This document shows, piece after piece, positions 53,062 to 62,343 of a stretch of DNA of 64,000 nucleotides (positions are counted from its first letter, which is position 1; every line of letters begins with the position of its first letter). Source of the DNA: Clostridiales bacterium UBA1316 (GTDB lineage: Bacteria > Bacillota > Clostridia > Oscillospirales > Oscillospiraceae); NCBI GenBank assembly GCA_002307055.1, contig DBTM01000036.1, forward strand, positions 53,303 through 117,302, written 5' to 3'. The translations under genes and the position numbers were made by a program. The notes below the pieces were generated by a model. The model did no database searches. It was not told the DNA's origin and saw only the letters and a list, made by a program, of their open reading frames with translations.

Positions 53062-53949
53062 GTGCCTAATGAAATAAGATCAAAACAGCTTGATAAGACA
53101 GCCAACCAGCACCCCTGCTTTTCGGGGAAAGCGAATACGAATAAAGGGCGCGTTCACCTGCCGGTGAGTCCGACATGCAACATCCAGTGCAAGTTCTGCA
53201 AAAGAAGTTTGAATAAGACTGAACAGAGACCTGGGGTTACAAACCAAATACTGACGCCGGATAAAGCGCTGGACATTATTGATAAAGCGCTGGAGCTCTG
53301 CCCCGATATTACGGTGGCTGGAATTGCCGGACCGGGAGACACGCTGGCAACACCATTTGCGCTTGAGACCTTCCGCCTTGTTCAGGAGGCGCACCCCGAG
53401 CTCATCAACTGCCTGAGCACGAACGGACTGTTATTGGAGCAGTATGCTCAGGATATATGGGACGTCGGGGTTCGTACGCTGACCGTAACGGTTAATGCCG
53501 TCGATTCCGAAATCCTGGCAAAGATAAACTCTTTTGTTTTTTTAGGTGATCGCCTATATGAGGGGCTTGAAGCGGCACGGATCCTGATTGACGCGCAAAA
53601 ACGCGGTATTAAGAAAATTGCAGATCTCGGTGCGGTCGTCAAAATAAACATTGTTCTTATACTGGGTGTCAATGACGGCCACATCGGGGAAATCGCCGAA
53701 ACAGTCGCGGCGCTCGGCGCCTCCATCATCAATATTATCCCGCTCATTCCCCAGCACGAAATGGCGCATCTGAAAGCGCCGGACTGTGACGCGCTGCTCA
53801 ATGCCCGAACCGCTGCCGAAAAGTACCTGCCTGTTTTCCGGCACTGCCAGCACTGCCGGGCGGACGCCGTGGGGGTTCCCGGCAAGGGCGATCTGTCAAA
53901 TCTGCTCTATGAATTCGGGGGACAGGAGCAAACATTCTCGCACGGCTGA
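53062..53949 (+). CDS. NifB-like radical SAM cofactor-synthesis protein
   Basis: This 295-residue protein is a NifB-core homologue that lacks the C-terminal NifX-like domain of many NifB proteins. HPCFSGKA is at residues 17-24 and the CxxxCxxC set is CNIQCKFC at 39-46. A further shared stretch is GPGDTLATP, and the end has CQHCRADAVGVPGKG, a NifB signature. NifB turns [4Fe-4S] units into the carbide-containing [8Fe-9S-C] cluster, so a similar large cofactor is expected. GTG at 53062 has GAGGAG about nine bases upstream. It is the first gene of the operon. Confidence 0.9.
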   Translation: MPNEIRSKQLDKTANQHPCFSGKANTNKGRVHLPVSPTCNIQCKFCKRSLNKTEQRPGVTNQILTPDKALDIIDKALELCPDITVAGIAGPGDTLATPFALETFRLVQEAHPELINCLSTNGLLLEQYAQDIWDVGVRTLTVTVNAVDSEILAKINSFVFLGDRLYEGLEAARILIDAQKRGIKKIADLGAVVKINIVLILGVNDGHIGEIAETVAALGASIINIIPLIPQHEMAHLKAPDCDALLNARTAAEKYLPVFRHCQHCRADAVGVPGKGDLSNLLYEFGGQEQTFSHG

Positions 53950-54025
53950 GTATGGGAGCAGGCCTATAACGTTCTGTGAATAATCGACACCGGAATTGAT
54001 CATAAGAAAGGACACCACTAACAAT

Positions 54026-55498
54026 ATGAGTACGACAACGAGCGTCTGTGAACTTGAAATCCGCGAAAGACGGCTGAAATCAGTAATTACCTACCATGGG
54101 ACGGCGACGGATTTAAATGAAAAATCGAAAACCGAATCACTCAAATGCGGCAGCCGAACCTATCAGCAGTGCAGTGACTGCTCCCAAGGCTGCGCCGAAA
54201 CAGTGACCTATCTGCTCAAAGATGCCGCTGTCATTGTCCACTCGCCCATTGGCTGCTGCAGCAGCCCGGTGCACGCTGAATTCCAGGGCGAAATCGTCAC
54301 ACGCATGCGCGGACTCGAGGTGCAGCACGCCAAAATCATCTGCACGAATATCCGCGAGGAGGACACCATTTACGGTGCCGGCGACAAGCTGCGCAAGGCG
54401 GCCTTTGAAGCCGTGCGGCGTTTTCATCCGGCCGCCATTTTCATCCATTCTTCCTGCGCGGCGGGTATCATCGGCGAAGACCTCGAGAGCCACGCCGAGC
54501 GGCTGGAGGAGGAGCTTGGGATACCGATCGTTCCGGTTTACTGCGAAGGGTTTAAATCCCGTATCTGGTCGACCGGCTTCGACGCGGCGTATCATGGGAT
54601 TCTAAGGAAAATCGTGAAACCACCCACGAAGAGACAGCCTGATCTTGTGAATCTTTTCAACTTTATGGGCAGCGACACCTTCAAGCCGCTGCTGCAGAAG
54701 CTGGGACTGCGCGTGAACTACATGGTGCCGATGGCGGATATTGAAACGATTTCGAGAATGGCGGAGGCGGCATGCACGGCGCACATCTGCCAAACACTGG
54801 CAACCTATGTCGCCAGCGCCCTTGAAACGGATTACGGTGTTCCCGAGGTGAAGGCGCCCGCACCATTCGGCCTCGACTGGACGGATCAATGGCTGAGAGA
54901 AGTGGCCCGGCACACAGGCAAGGAAGACATTGTGGAAGACGTCATCCGCGCCGAGCATGAACGAATCCAGCCGGAGCTCGAAGAAATCCGTGCAAAGCTC
55001 AAGGGTGTCCGTGCCTACATATTTGCCGGCGACTCCTACGCGCATAGTCTGGCCAACATGGCCAAGGATCTGGGAATTGAGCTTGTCGGGCTGACGACGC
55101 TTCACCATGACCAAAAGACGGACGGCGGCGGCGATGTGCTCAACACACTCGGCCACCTGATTAAAAGCAAGGGTGAGGTAGAAAATTATTCGGTCTGCAA
55201 CAAGCAGCCCTATCAGGTATTCAAGATCGTTAAAAAGCTGCAGCCGGACCTTCTGATCGTACGTCATATGAATATGACGATTCTCGGTACGAAGCTCGGC
55301 ATCCCAGCCGTCAATGAAGGCGATGTTAACGTCAGCGCCGGGTACGACGGCGTCATCAAGCTGGGGCGGAGGCTCCATGAGGCGCTTCTGAGGAAGAAGG
55401 TTCTCACGACGATTGCCGACCATGTTGAGCTGCCCTACACCGATTGGTGGCTTGAGCAGGATAATCCTTTTTATTTTGACGGAGGAAACGAATTGTGA
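54026..55498 (+). CDS. NifD-like catalytic subunit of a nitrogenase-like enzyme
   Basis: This protein of about 490 residues has the NifD fold. Cys56 (with Cys49 and Cys52 before it), Cys77 in SPIGCC and Cys144 in HSSCAAGIIGEDLE align by eye with the NifD P-cluster Cys62, Cys88 and Cys154. Cys255 in AHICQTLATY aligns with the FeMo-co ligand Cys275. In the region of NifD His442 (here GIPAVNEGDVNVSAGYDG, about 425-443) no His is present, so cofactor binding differs from nitrogenase. The ATG at 54026 is used; AAAGG lies 14 bases upstream, and a TTG at 53996 is an alternative. Confidence 0.88.
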   Translation: MSTTTSVCELEIRERRLKSVITYHGTATDLNEKSKTESLKCGSRTYQQCSDCSQGCAETVTYLLKDAAVIVHSPIGCCSSPVHAEFQGEIVTRMRGLEVQHAKIICTNIREEDTIYGAGDKLRKAAFEAVRRFHPAAIFIHSSCAAGIIGEDLESHAERLEEELGIPIVPVYCEGFKSRIWSTGFDAAYHGILRKIVKPPTKRQPDLVNLFNFMGSDTFKPLLQKLGLRVNYMVPMADIETISRMAEAACTAHICQTLATYVASALETDYGVPEVKAPAPFGLDWTDQWLREVARHTGKEDIVEDVIRAEHERIQPELEEIRAKLKGVRAYIFAGDSYAHSLANMAKDLGIELVGLTTLHHDQKTDGGGDVLNTLGHLIKSKGEVENYSVCNKQPYQVFKIVKKLQPDLLIVRHMNMTILGTKLGIPAVNEGDVNVSAGYDGVIKLGRRLHEALLRKKVLTTIADHVELPYTDWWLEQDNPFYFDGGNEL

Positions 55499-56853
55499 GC
55501 AGCATTATCGAACAGCCCAGATTCTCTTGCGCGCTGGGCGCGCAGCAAACGGTGCTCGCCATTCCGAAGGGCATCCCGATTGTCCATGCCGGGCCGGGCT
55601 GCGCCGGTAAAATTTTCGCCTTTACATCCGGCAGCGCCGGACATCAGGGCGAGGGTTATGCCGGAGGCGGTAACATCTCCTGTACAAACGCCACAGAAAA
55701 GGAAGTCATTTTTGGCGGAGAGGAGAAGCTGACGGAACTCGTAGAAGGCGCGCTGCAGGTGCTCAAGGGTGATTTGTTTGTCATTTTGTCCGGCTGCACA
55801 TCGGGTATCATCGGCGACGATGTGGTTCAGGTAGCCTCAACCTTCGCAGAGCGGGGGCTGCCCGTTGTCGGCGCCGAGACCTCCGGCTTTAAAGGAAACA
55901 ATTATTACGGGCACGAGCTGGTGGTTACAGAAATTATCAAGCAGTTTGTCGGCGATGTGAAACCGCAGGTCCGGAAAAACCTTGTCAATGTTTTTTCTGT
56001 CGTTCCATATCAGGACCCGTATTGGCGGGGAGACCTGGAGGAGATTAAGCGATTGCTGGAAGCGATTGGTCTGGAGGTTAACATCCTCTTCGGACACGGC
56101 TCGAAGGGCACGCAGGAGTGGAAGGATATCCCGAACGCCGCGTTTAATCTGGTGCTGTCCCCCTGGGTCGGGCTCGATACGGCAAAGCTTCTTGAGGAAA
56201 AATACGGCACACCGTATTTCCATTATCCCATATTGCCGGTCGGTGCGCAGGCAACAAGCAAATTTCTGCGCGCCGCAGGGAATTACGCCGGTCTTCCGGA
56301 GAATGCAGTCGACGCCGTTATCAAAAAGGAAGAGGCGCGGTTTTACAACTATTTCGTTGTACTCGGTGACTTCATTGTGGATATGACCAACAATATCCCG
56401 TTCGAGCTGTATACGGTGGCTGACAGCCTCTACGCGCTCGGTGTCAGCGATTATCTGGTAAATGAGCTCGGCTTCCTGCCTAAGGGCATATATCTGATCG
56501 ACGATCCGAAGCCGGAATACATATCCATTATCCAGGGCGCGCTGAACAGCTTCGGCGAGGATTTTGCCGGAACGCTTGAAATAGAGGCAGACGGTGGCCT
56601 AATCCAGCAGCATATCCGCGAGAAAATCGGCACCTCGGGCAAAGCGGTTATTCTCGGGAGCAGCTGGGAAGCAAAGCTCGCTCAGGAACACAGCAACGAA
56701 GCTATCCGGCTGAGCCTCCCCATCATCGACGAGGTCATCGTCACACGCAGCTATGTCGGCTATAACGGCGGACTCCGCTTGACGGAGGATATCTATACAG
56801 GCGCAATCCGCAGAGGCGGGTACATGTCTCAGGTCACTCTGATACAAGAATAA
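55495..56853 (+). CDS. NifK-like subunit of a nitrogenase-like enzyme
   Basis: This 452-residue protein partners the NifD-like subunit. Cys12 (SCALGAQQ), Cys36 (HAGPGCAGK) and Cys101 (LSGCTSGIIGDDV) align with the three P-cluster Cys of NifK, so a P-cluster-like centre at the subunit interface is likely. It lacks the long N-terminal extension of NifK. GTG at 55495 overlaps the upstream stop (GTGA) and GGAGG precedes it, so the subunits are translationally coupled and probably made in equal amounts. Confidence 0.88.
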   Translation: MSSIIEQPRFSCALGAQQTVLAIPKGIPIVHAGPGCAGKIFAFTSGSAGHQGEGYAGGGNISCTNATEKEVIFGGEEKLTELVEGALQVLKGDLFVILSGCTSGIIGDDVVQVASTFAERGLPVVGAETSGFKGNNYYGHELVVTEIIKQFVGDVKPQVRKNLVNVFSVVPYQDPYWRGDLEEIKRLLEAIGLEVNILFGHGSKGTQEWKDIPNAAFNLVLSPWVGLDTAKLLEEKYGTPYFHYPILPVGAQATSKFLRAAGNYAGLPENAVDAVIKKEEARFYNYFVVLGDFIVDMTNNIPFELYTVADSLYALGVSDYLVNELGFLPKGIYLIDDPKPEYISIIQGALNSFGEDFAGTLEIEADGGLIQQHIREKIGTSGKAVILGSSWEAKLAQEHSNEAIRLSLPIIDEVIVTRSYVGYNGGLRLTEDIYTGAIRRGGYMSQVTLIQE

Positions 56854-56880
56854 TGTGGCGCTATAAAAAGAGGTGTATCT

Positions 56881-57270
56881 ATGGCGTACAGGATTGCCAT
56901 CACGTCGTCGGACGGAGTCAATATTGATACCCACTTCGGGCAGTCCGGCGGCTTCTATATCCTCGAAGCGGCGGATGACGGCAAAAGCTGGGAAACACTC
57001 GGATACAGAAATGTGCCTAAAACAGCTGAAACAGCGTCCGGCGCGGCTGAACAAAGCTGCAACGGCCATGACGACGCCAGACTGGCCGTTATCAGCAGCA
57101 TGCTGAGCGACTGCCAATACCTGCTGACAAAGAAAATCGGCCTGAAGCCGTACCGCTTTTTGCAGCGGACTGGACTCACAAGCCTGGAACTGTCGGGCAG
57201 CATCGCGCCGATCATCGAAAAGCTGACTGCCTATCATCACCATAACAGATTACATAGGAGGCAAGCGTGA
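56881..57270 (+). CDS. NifX/NafY-like iron-sulfur cofactor-carrier protein
   Basis: This 129-residue protein has a NifX-like cofactor-binding domain. It begins YRIAITSSDGVNIDTHFGQS, with HFGQSGGFYI typical of the family, and has HDDARLAVISSMLSDCQYLL and the conserved Cys there. It probably carries or stores the cofactor made by the NifB-like enzyme; NifE and NifN are absent, so it may be the only carrier. Its end overlaps the next GTG by 4 bases. Confidence 0.82.
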   Translation: MAYRIAITSSDGVNIDTHFGQSGGFYILEAADDGKSWETLGYRNVPKTAETASGAAEQSCNGHDDARLAVISSMLSDCQYLLTKKIGLKPYRFLQRTGLTSLELSGSIAPIIEKLTAYHHHNRLHRRQA

Positions 57271-58982
57271 AAGATAAATCTTTCAAACTGGGTTTTGTGC
57301 CTTTCATGTCATGCGACCCGAAGTCCGGCAAAGCCGGACACGGCACAATGCCCCCGAAAGGAATGGTCATATCTATGACAAAATTATTATATCCGGATTT
57401 TTTTAATGATGTTTTCGGTCCGATTATGCAGCCGGGATCCAGCGGGGGTTTTGCCGGACCGTGCAGGATCGGCAACGCAGCCGGGAGCCTTGTGGGATAT
57501 AAGCCAAAAAACGTCAGCTTCCTGTTCAACAGGGAACATACGACGGTTGAGCATCTGGCCACCTTCATGTCCGACCGAGGCTTCCTGGGCGGCGTGCAGG
57601 GCTTTTTAACGGATGACATTCGATTATTCAAGGCGCACGAGCTGGCTCGGGAAAGCGGTTTGTCGTATGACTTCAATTATCTGAGGATATCCAACGATTA
57701 TCCCAGAAGCGTCCGAATCGAGATTGAAGGAGCCAGCGGTAAAACCGGCAGCTTGACAGCCACCTCTGTCGGCGGAGGCATGATCAGAGTTCACGAGGTT
57801 AATGGGTTTAAGCTTGACTGGGCGGCTGATACATATGGAGTGCTGCTCTATTCATGTGCGGGCGACGCCGACTTTTTGCCGGAAGCATTCCTTAAAGCGT
57901 ATGCCCAGCCGCTGCTCAGCGCCGTTCCGGCGGAGACTGAGGACGGGCGTCAAGGCTATTTTATAGAATTGTCGGAAAAACCGGAGGAGACTGCGCTGAA
58001 ACGATACTTCCCCGCTCTTGACCTGATTGTGCTGCCGGCGCTGCTGCCGGTTATCACCACCAAGGAGCGATGTCCGCAGCTGTTTAAAACAGTCGGGGAG
58101 TGGCGGCAGGTCGCAAAGGATCGCGGTATATCGTTTGCTCAGGCTGCCATTGAATACGAAAAAGCTTTCTCCGGATGGTCTGACGGACAAATCTGGGCCC
58201 GCTTCGGGGAAATCGCCGACATATTGCACCATCAAATCCACGCACTTGAGGAGATTGGATACGAAAATGCCGTAGATACGCCGCAGCTTCCGATATACGG
58301 GAGACCGTGGAACACTTACATTAAGAAGAACCATCAGATCAGCGATTCGCTGACAACACACATCCTCATCCACGCTTTTTCGACAAACGCCAAGCTCCCC
58401 GGCGTCCGCATTGTTCCCGGGCCGATGGGCACCGGCGGCGGCTATCTCTTTTCGGCGCTCGACGCCGTCCGTGAGGCGCGCGGCATCAGCCGGGAAAAGC
58501 TGCTGGAATCACTGGCTGTGGCGGCAGCGCTTGGCGCGCTGGCTTACACCCATACCAATGCCAGCGGCGAGGTGGGCTGTGTCGGAGAATCAGGCGTCTG
58601 CTGTGCGATGGCGGCCGGTGCCGTTACCTGGCTTGTCGGAGGCGACGGCATTCAAGTCGAGCGCGCGGCGTCCATGGCGCTGCAGGCAAATATCGGTATC
58701 CCATGCGATCCGATACCGGGCGGCTTGGAATTCCCCTGCATCACGCGCACGCTCCGTGCCGCTGTGACGGCATCGCTTTACGCCGATCTCGCCCTGAGCG
58801 GCATTGACCCGCTTATCTCCTACCATGAAATGCTTCAGGCTATTGAAGCGAATTTCAAAAAAACGCCTCAAACAGATCTCTGCGGCTCAGCCTGCGGCTG
58901 CAACAGAACGCCAACCGCTCGGGCATGCATGGAAAACCTTCGGACAGAAATATCAGGCACACTGCATTATGTGCATTTATAA
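57267..58982 (+). CDS. Fused iron-sulfur L-serine-dehydratase-like lyase
   Basis: This protein of up to 571 residues joins the beta and alpha parts of type 2 (Fe-S) L-serine dehydratases. The alpha part keeps three likely [4Fe-4S] ligands: GEVGCVGESG, IGIPCDPIPG and LEFPCITR. In the beta part, where L-serine dehydratases read GPSSSHTAG, this one reads PGSSGGFAG, so the His-containing motif is lost and the substrate is probably not serine. GTG at 57267 overlaps the upstream stop and has AGGAGG; the ATG at 57375 is where homology starts and follows the repeated element at 57296-57378. In this operon it may act on a sulfur amino acid (inference). Confidence 0.78.
   Translation: MKDKSFKLGFVPFMSCDPKSGKAGHGTMPPKGMVISMTKLLYPDFFNDVFGPIMQPGSSGGFAGPCRIGNAAGSLVGYKPKNVSFLFNREHTTVEHLATFMSDRGFLGGVQGFLTDDIRLFKAHELARESGLSYDFNYLRISNDYPRSVRIEIEGASGKTGSLTATSVGGGMIRVHEVNGFKLDWAADTYGVLLYSCAGDADFLPEAFLKAYAQPLLSAVPAETEDGRQGYFIELSEKPEETALKRYFPALDLIVLPALLPVITTKERCPQLFKTVGEWRQVAKDRGISFAQAAIEYEKAFSGWSDGQIWARFGEIADILHHQIHALEEIGYENAVDTPQLPIYGRPWNTYIKKNHQISDSLTTHILIHAFSTNAKLPGVRIVPGPMGTGGGYLFSALDAVREARGISREKLLESLAVAAALGALAYTHTNASGEVGCVGESGVCCAMAAGAVTWLVGGDGIQVERAASMALQANIGIPCDPIPGGLEFPCITRTLRAAVTASLYADLALSGIDPLISYHEMLQAIEANFKKTPQTDLCGSACGCNRTPTARACMENLRTEISGTLHYVHL
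57296..57378 (+). repeat. Copy B of the 83-85 base repeated element
   Basis: This copy matches 5868-5952 (see that entry). Here the stems are more complete: TCCGGC/GCCGGA around AAA (6 bp), TGTGCC with GGCACA, and CCTTTC with GAAAGG. It lies within the 5' end of the lyase ORF if GTG 57267 is used, or just before the start if ATG 57375 is used. Confidence 0.55.
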
Positions 58983-59036
58983 TACCAATTCGCGGGTTAA
59001 TCTCAGCCTGCGGACCAAAAAGAAAGGATAATTACC

Positions 59037-59972
59037 ATGAAAGAAAAGCTCCAATCAGTTAACAACAAACGTATAAGAATCACAGCTCTGCTTCTGACAC
59101 TCCTCATGACAGCCACGCTGCTGCTCAGCGCCTGCGGCGCATCCTCCGCAGCCACCGGGACATCGCCCTCCGCTTCAACGGCTTCAGCCTCGCCGAGCAC
59201 CTCAGGTAAAGTCACCACCGTCAATGTCGCCTATTCACAAAATGGCAAGCCAACCGCGTATTTGGATGAAAGCGGCAACCTGACCGGGTATGACATCGAA
59301 GCGCTCCGCCTTGTTGACGCGCTGCTGCCCCAGTATGAGTTCAATTTTATCGGGCTTGATCAGACGGCGTGCTTTGCCGGTTTGGCTACGGGCAAGTATC
59401 AAATTGCCGCGACCAATTCCTTCTATACGGAAGAGCGCGCTCAAAAATACCTGGTTCCATCTGAAAACATCGGCGCCTCTATCCTTGGACTCTTCACGAG
59501 CAAGGAGAAAAATCCTGATGTTGCAAGTCTGGCGGTTGCCGCGTCGAAGAAGCTGAGCCTCGTACCTATCCTGGCCGGTGACGGCAACTATTTCGTCGTG
59601 CAGCAGTTTAATAAAAAGTATCCTGACAACCAGGTTAACCTGCAGGCAACGGACGATGCCAACGCCTTTACGGAATCCTTCCAGTGGGTCGCCGAGGGAC
59701 GTTACGACTTCGCTCTTGTACCGAAGCAGTACTGGGATTCTCTCGTCGTGGCGGATGACGGCGCATTCCATCAATACTTCGACAAGCTGTCCTACCACGT
59801 TTTCGGCGCGGTAAAAACCTGGACCTTCCTGGCAAAGGGTCAAGATCAGCTGGCTGCCGACCTCAGCGCGGCGCTCAAGCAGCTGAAGGATGAGGGCAAG
59901 CTCTCCGAGCTTCAGAAGAAATTTTATAACGGTGTCGATAACTTCACCTATTTGAACGCAGATTCACAATAA
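59037..59972 (+). CDS. Amino-acid-type ABC importer, substrate-binding lipoprotein
   Basis: This 311-residue lipoprotein has a signal peptide ending in the lipobox LLSAC (Cys at about residue 33), a Ser/Thr/Ala-rich linker and a family 3 solute-binding fold (VNVAYSQNGKPTAYLDESGNLTGYDIEALRLV and GLATGKYQIAATNSFYTEERAQKY). It binds the substrate outside the membrane and passes it to the two permeases encoded next. AAAGGA lies about nine bases before the ATG. Family members bind polar amino acids and related compounds such as cystine or sulfur-containing acids. Confidence 0.88.
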   Translation: MKEKLQSVNNKRIRITALLLTLLMTATLLLSACGASSAATGTSPSASTASASPSTSGKVTTVNVAYSQNGKPTAYLDESGNLTGYDIEALRLVDALLPQYEFNFIGLDQTACFAGLATGKYQIAATNSFYTEERAQKYLVPSENIGASILGLFTSKEKNPDVASLAVAASKKLSLVPILAGDGNYFVVQQFNKKYPDNQVNLQATDDANAFTESFQWVAEGRYDFALVPKQYWDSLVVADDGAFHQYFDKLSYHVFGAVKTWTFLAKGQDQLAADLSAALKQLKDEGKLSELQKKFYNGVDNFTYLNADSQ

Positions 59973-59986
59973 GGATTTATAGGCAC

Positions 59987-60034
59987 GGCTGCCCTTGATA
60001 TGACACGCACTGAAGCACCATATCAAAGGCAGCC
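59987..60034 (+). other. Hairpin between the binding-protein and permease genes
   Basis: GGCTGCC-C-TTGATATG (59987-60002) pairs with CATATCAA-A-GGCAGCC (60019-60034) over 15 bp with one mismatch. No U-run follows. It may stabilise the binding-protein mRNA so that this subunit is made in excess. Confidence 0.6.
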
Positions 60035-60106
60035 GGAGACCATACCGCGGACGGCGGGAGCATAGGACGCGCCGCCGCCAAAACCGATCATCCGGGAGGT
60101 GCACTC

Positions 60107-60796
60107 ATGGATCGCATTTTCATTTACATTGTCAAGCTGCTGCCTTATTTAAGCGTTACATTCGAATACATGCTCACCTCGCTGGTTATCGGCAGCCTCC
60201 TTGGTTTTCTCCTGGCCGCGGCAAAGCTCGGCAAGAACAAAATTCTGAGGAGCCTAGCCGTCGGATACACCACAGTCATGCGGTGCACACCCTCTATTGT
60301 GCTGCTGTTCATGATTTTCTACGGCTTGCCGCTCCTGGTTAAGAGCGTGTTTGGCATTGATATTCAGAATTCCAATACCATCACCTTTGTCATTGTCACG
60401 TTTTCGCTGTTTTTGGGCGGATCGATATCTGAAATCATGCGTGCCGCTTATCAGTCCGTCAGCCGCGGCCAGCACGAAGCCGCCGTCAGTGTGGGGCTCA
60501 CAAATATGCAGGCCTTCAGGAGAATTATCCTGCCGCAGGCTTTTGCTGTTTCGATCCCCAACATTGGCAATACGATTCTGTTTTTGCTCAAGGAAGGCGC
60601 GCTTGGGTATATCATCGGTCTTATTGACGTGATGGGGAAAGCCTACCTTATCAACGGATATGAAATGCAGGCGTATGTGCTTTTAGTTTACCTGGCATTG
60701 TCATTCATCTACTGGCCGCTCTCTATCATTATCGAGCAATTATTCAAGTTCTTAGAACGCCGTTTTACCTATATGAAGGAAAAGAAAACAGCCTGA
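60107..60796 (+). CDS. Amino-acid ABC importer permease (HisM/TcyL type), first
   Basis: This 229-residue membrane protein has about five helices. The permease motif for ATPase contact, here YQSVSRGQHEAAVSVGLTNMQAFRRIILPQA, is near residues 123-153, and the N-terminal part has TTVMRCTPSIVLLFMIFYGLP, typical of the His/Glu/Gln/Arg family. GGGAGGTG precedes the ATG. It forms the channel with the second permease. Confidence 0.9.
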   Translation: MDRIFIYIVKLLPYLSVTFEYMLTSLVIGSLLGFLLAAAKLGKNKILRSLAVGYTTVMRCTPSIVLLFMIFYGLPLLVKSVFGIDIQNSNTITFVIVTFSLFLGGSISEIMRAAYQSVSRGQHEAAVSVGLTNMQAFRRIILPQAFAVSIPNIGNTILFLLKEGALGYIIGLIDVMGKAYLINGYEMQAYVLLVYLALSFIYWPLSIIIEQLFKFLERRFTYMKEKKTA

Positions 60797-60820
60797 GTGC
60801 CGGATAGGAGGACATTACAT

Positions 60821-61522
60821 ATGGTTTTTGATTTTCATTTTATGTTCAATACGTTCCTGCTGGCGCTCAAGGGCATCCCCATGACACTGATGCTGACAGG
60901 CCTGTCTCTTTTGATAGCGCTGCCCGTCGGCTTTCTGATGGCCGTGGTCCGTCGGAACAAGGTGCCTGTCGCCAGCCAGCTCATTGCGGTTTTTGTCTCC
61001 TATATGCGGGGAACACCGCTGCTCCTGCAGATATTTCTGCTTTACAACCTGCTGCCGACAGCGCTGAACATCATTTTTCTGGCGATGCACATGTCGGTCA
61101 ATATATTTAAGGTTAATAATGCAATTTATGCGGTCATCGTCTTCGCGCTGTGCGAAACGGCAATTTTATCGGAGGTCTTCCGCTCGGCGCTCGGAACCGT
61201 GGACAAGGGGCAGCAGGAAGCAGCCTATACCGTCGGATTGACACCATTTCAAGCTTATGCACGCATCATCATTCCGCAGGCGATTGTATCGGCGCTGCCG
61301 GTGCTGTGCAATTCAACAACAGACTTAATTAAAATGACGTCTCTGGCCTTCTCCATGTCGGTGATGGATATGACAGCCATCGCCAAAATGGAGGCAAATA
61401 TGAAGCTCTCCTATATTGAAGCATATATCAGCATATTTTTCCTCTATCTCATACTTGTACTGGTCGTCGAATTCATTTTCAGATGCGTCGAACGCAGAGT
61501 CCGAGTATACCAGGCGGTCTGA
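60821..61522 (+). CDS. Amino-acid ABC importer permease, second
   Basis: This membrane protein of about 233 residues belongs to the same permease family as the one before it. It has VSYMRGTPLLLQIFLLYNLLP and the ATPase-contact loop VDKGQQEAAYTVGLTPFQAYARIIIPQA. The ATG at 60821 is chosen since GGAGG lies nine bases before it; the GTG at 60797 overlapping the upstream stop would add eight residues that are not typical. The two permeases probably make a heterodimer. Confidence 0.9.
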   Translation: MVFDFHFMFNTFLLALKGIPMTLMLTGLSLLIALPVGFLMAVVRRNKVPVASQLIAVFVSYMRGTPLLLQIFLLYNLLPTALNIIFLAMHMSVNIFKVNNAIYAVIVFALCETAILSEVFRSALGTVDKGQQEAAYTVGLTPFQAYARIIIPQAIVSALPVLCNSTTDLIKMTSLAFSMSVMDMTAIAKMEANMKLSYIEAYISIFFLYLILVLVVEFIFRCVERRVRVYQAV

Positions 61523-61567
61523 TTATTTACGGCCGCTTTACCCGGTACGAAAGGAAGGCTAAGCACC

Positions 61568-62320
61568 ATGCTGGAGCTCAAAGATATCCATAAAAGCTTT
61601 GGACCGAATAAAATTCTCAAAGGTATTGATATTACCGTGGAAAAGGGGGATGTTGTCGCAATCCTGGGGCCGAGCGGCTCGGGAAAGACGACGCTGCTCC
61701 GGTGCATCAACTTCCTTGAACGGGCGGATCACGGCAGAATTATTCTGGACGGTGTCGATACCGACTGCAGAACGGCGCACAAAAAGCAAATTTACTGGAT
61801 CAGACAGCGCGTATCCTTTGTCTTCCAGAACTACAATCTGTTTAAAAACAAGACGGCGCTCGAGAATGTGACCGAAGGTCTGATCGTCGCTCAAAAGGTA
61901 CCGCGCGCCCGCGCCGAGACCATCGGGAAGGAGCTGCTGGACAAGGTCGGGCTGGCAGACAAGTATAACAGCTACGCTGTCCAACTCTCCGGCGGCCAGC
62001 AGCAGCGTGTGGCGATTGCCCGGGCCATGGCCATCAATCCTGATATTATTTTGTTCGACGAACCGACCTCCGCGCTGGACCCGGAGCTTGTCGGAGAGGT
62101 TCTCGACGTTATCAGGCGCCTGGCTAAGGAGGGTGTTACGATGATTGTCGTCACGCACGAAATGAATTTTGCGCGCGATGTGGCAAAAAAAGTAATATTC
62201 ATGGATGAAGGCAGTATTGTTGAAACAGGCGAGCCGAAAGAATTCTTCCGCGCTCCGAAGGAAGCCCGGACACAGCAATTCTTAAAGCGCTTTATGACGG
62301 AACCGGAATATATTATTTAG
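61568..62320 (+). CDS. Amino-acid ABC importer ATPase (GlnQ/TcyN type)
   Basis: This 250-residue ATPase energises the importer. Walker A is GPSGSGKTTLLRC, the signature is LSGGQQQRVAIARAMA, Walker B is IILFDEPTSALDPE, and the switch His is in VVTHEMNFA. All are intact. It is encoded after the permeases and before the PLP-dependent enzyme, so transport and degradation of the substrate are likely linked. Confidence 0.95.
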   Translation: MLELKDIHKSFGPNKILKGIDITVEKGDVVAILGPSGSGKTTLLRCINFLERADHGRIILDGVDTDCRTAHKKQIYWIRQRVSFVFQNYNLFKNKTALENVTEGLIVAQKVPRARAETIGKELLDKVGLADKYNSYAVQLSGGQQQRVAIARAMAINPDIILFDEPTSALDPELVGEVLDVIRRLAKEGVTMIVVTHEMNFARDVAKKVIFMDEGSIVETGEPKEFFRAPKEARTQQFLKRFMTEPEYII

Positions 62321-62343
62321 CCTGCGGCAGAACGGAGGATAAC

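Noticed and set aside
53062..56853. True molybdenum nitrogenase for nitrogen fixation
   Set aside because: NifE and NifN are missing, NifD lacks a His in the expected cofactor region, and the neighbours are sulfur amino acid type genes rather than nif genes.
57267..57374. Reading the element as a conserved protein segment
   Set aside because: The second copy at 5868 has a 2-base insertion and its peptide reading stops, and differences are not concentrated at third codon positions.
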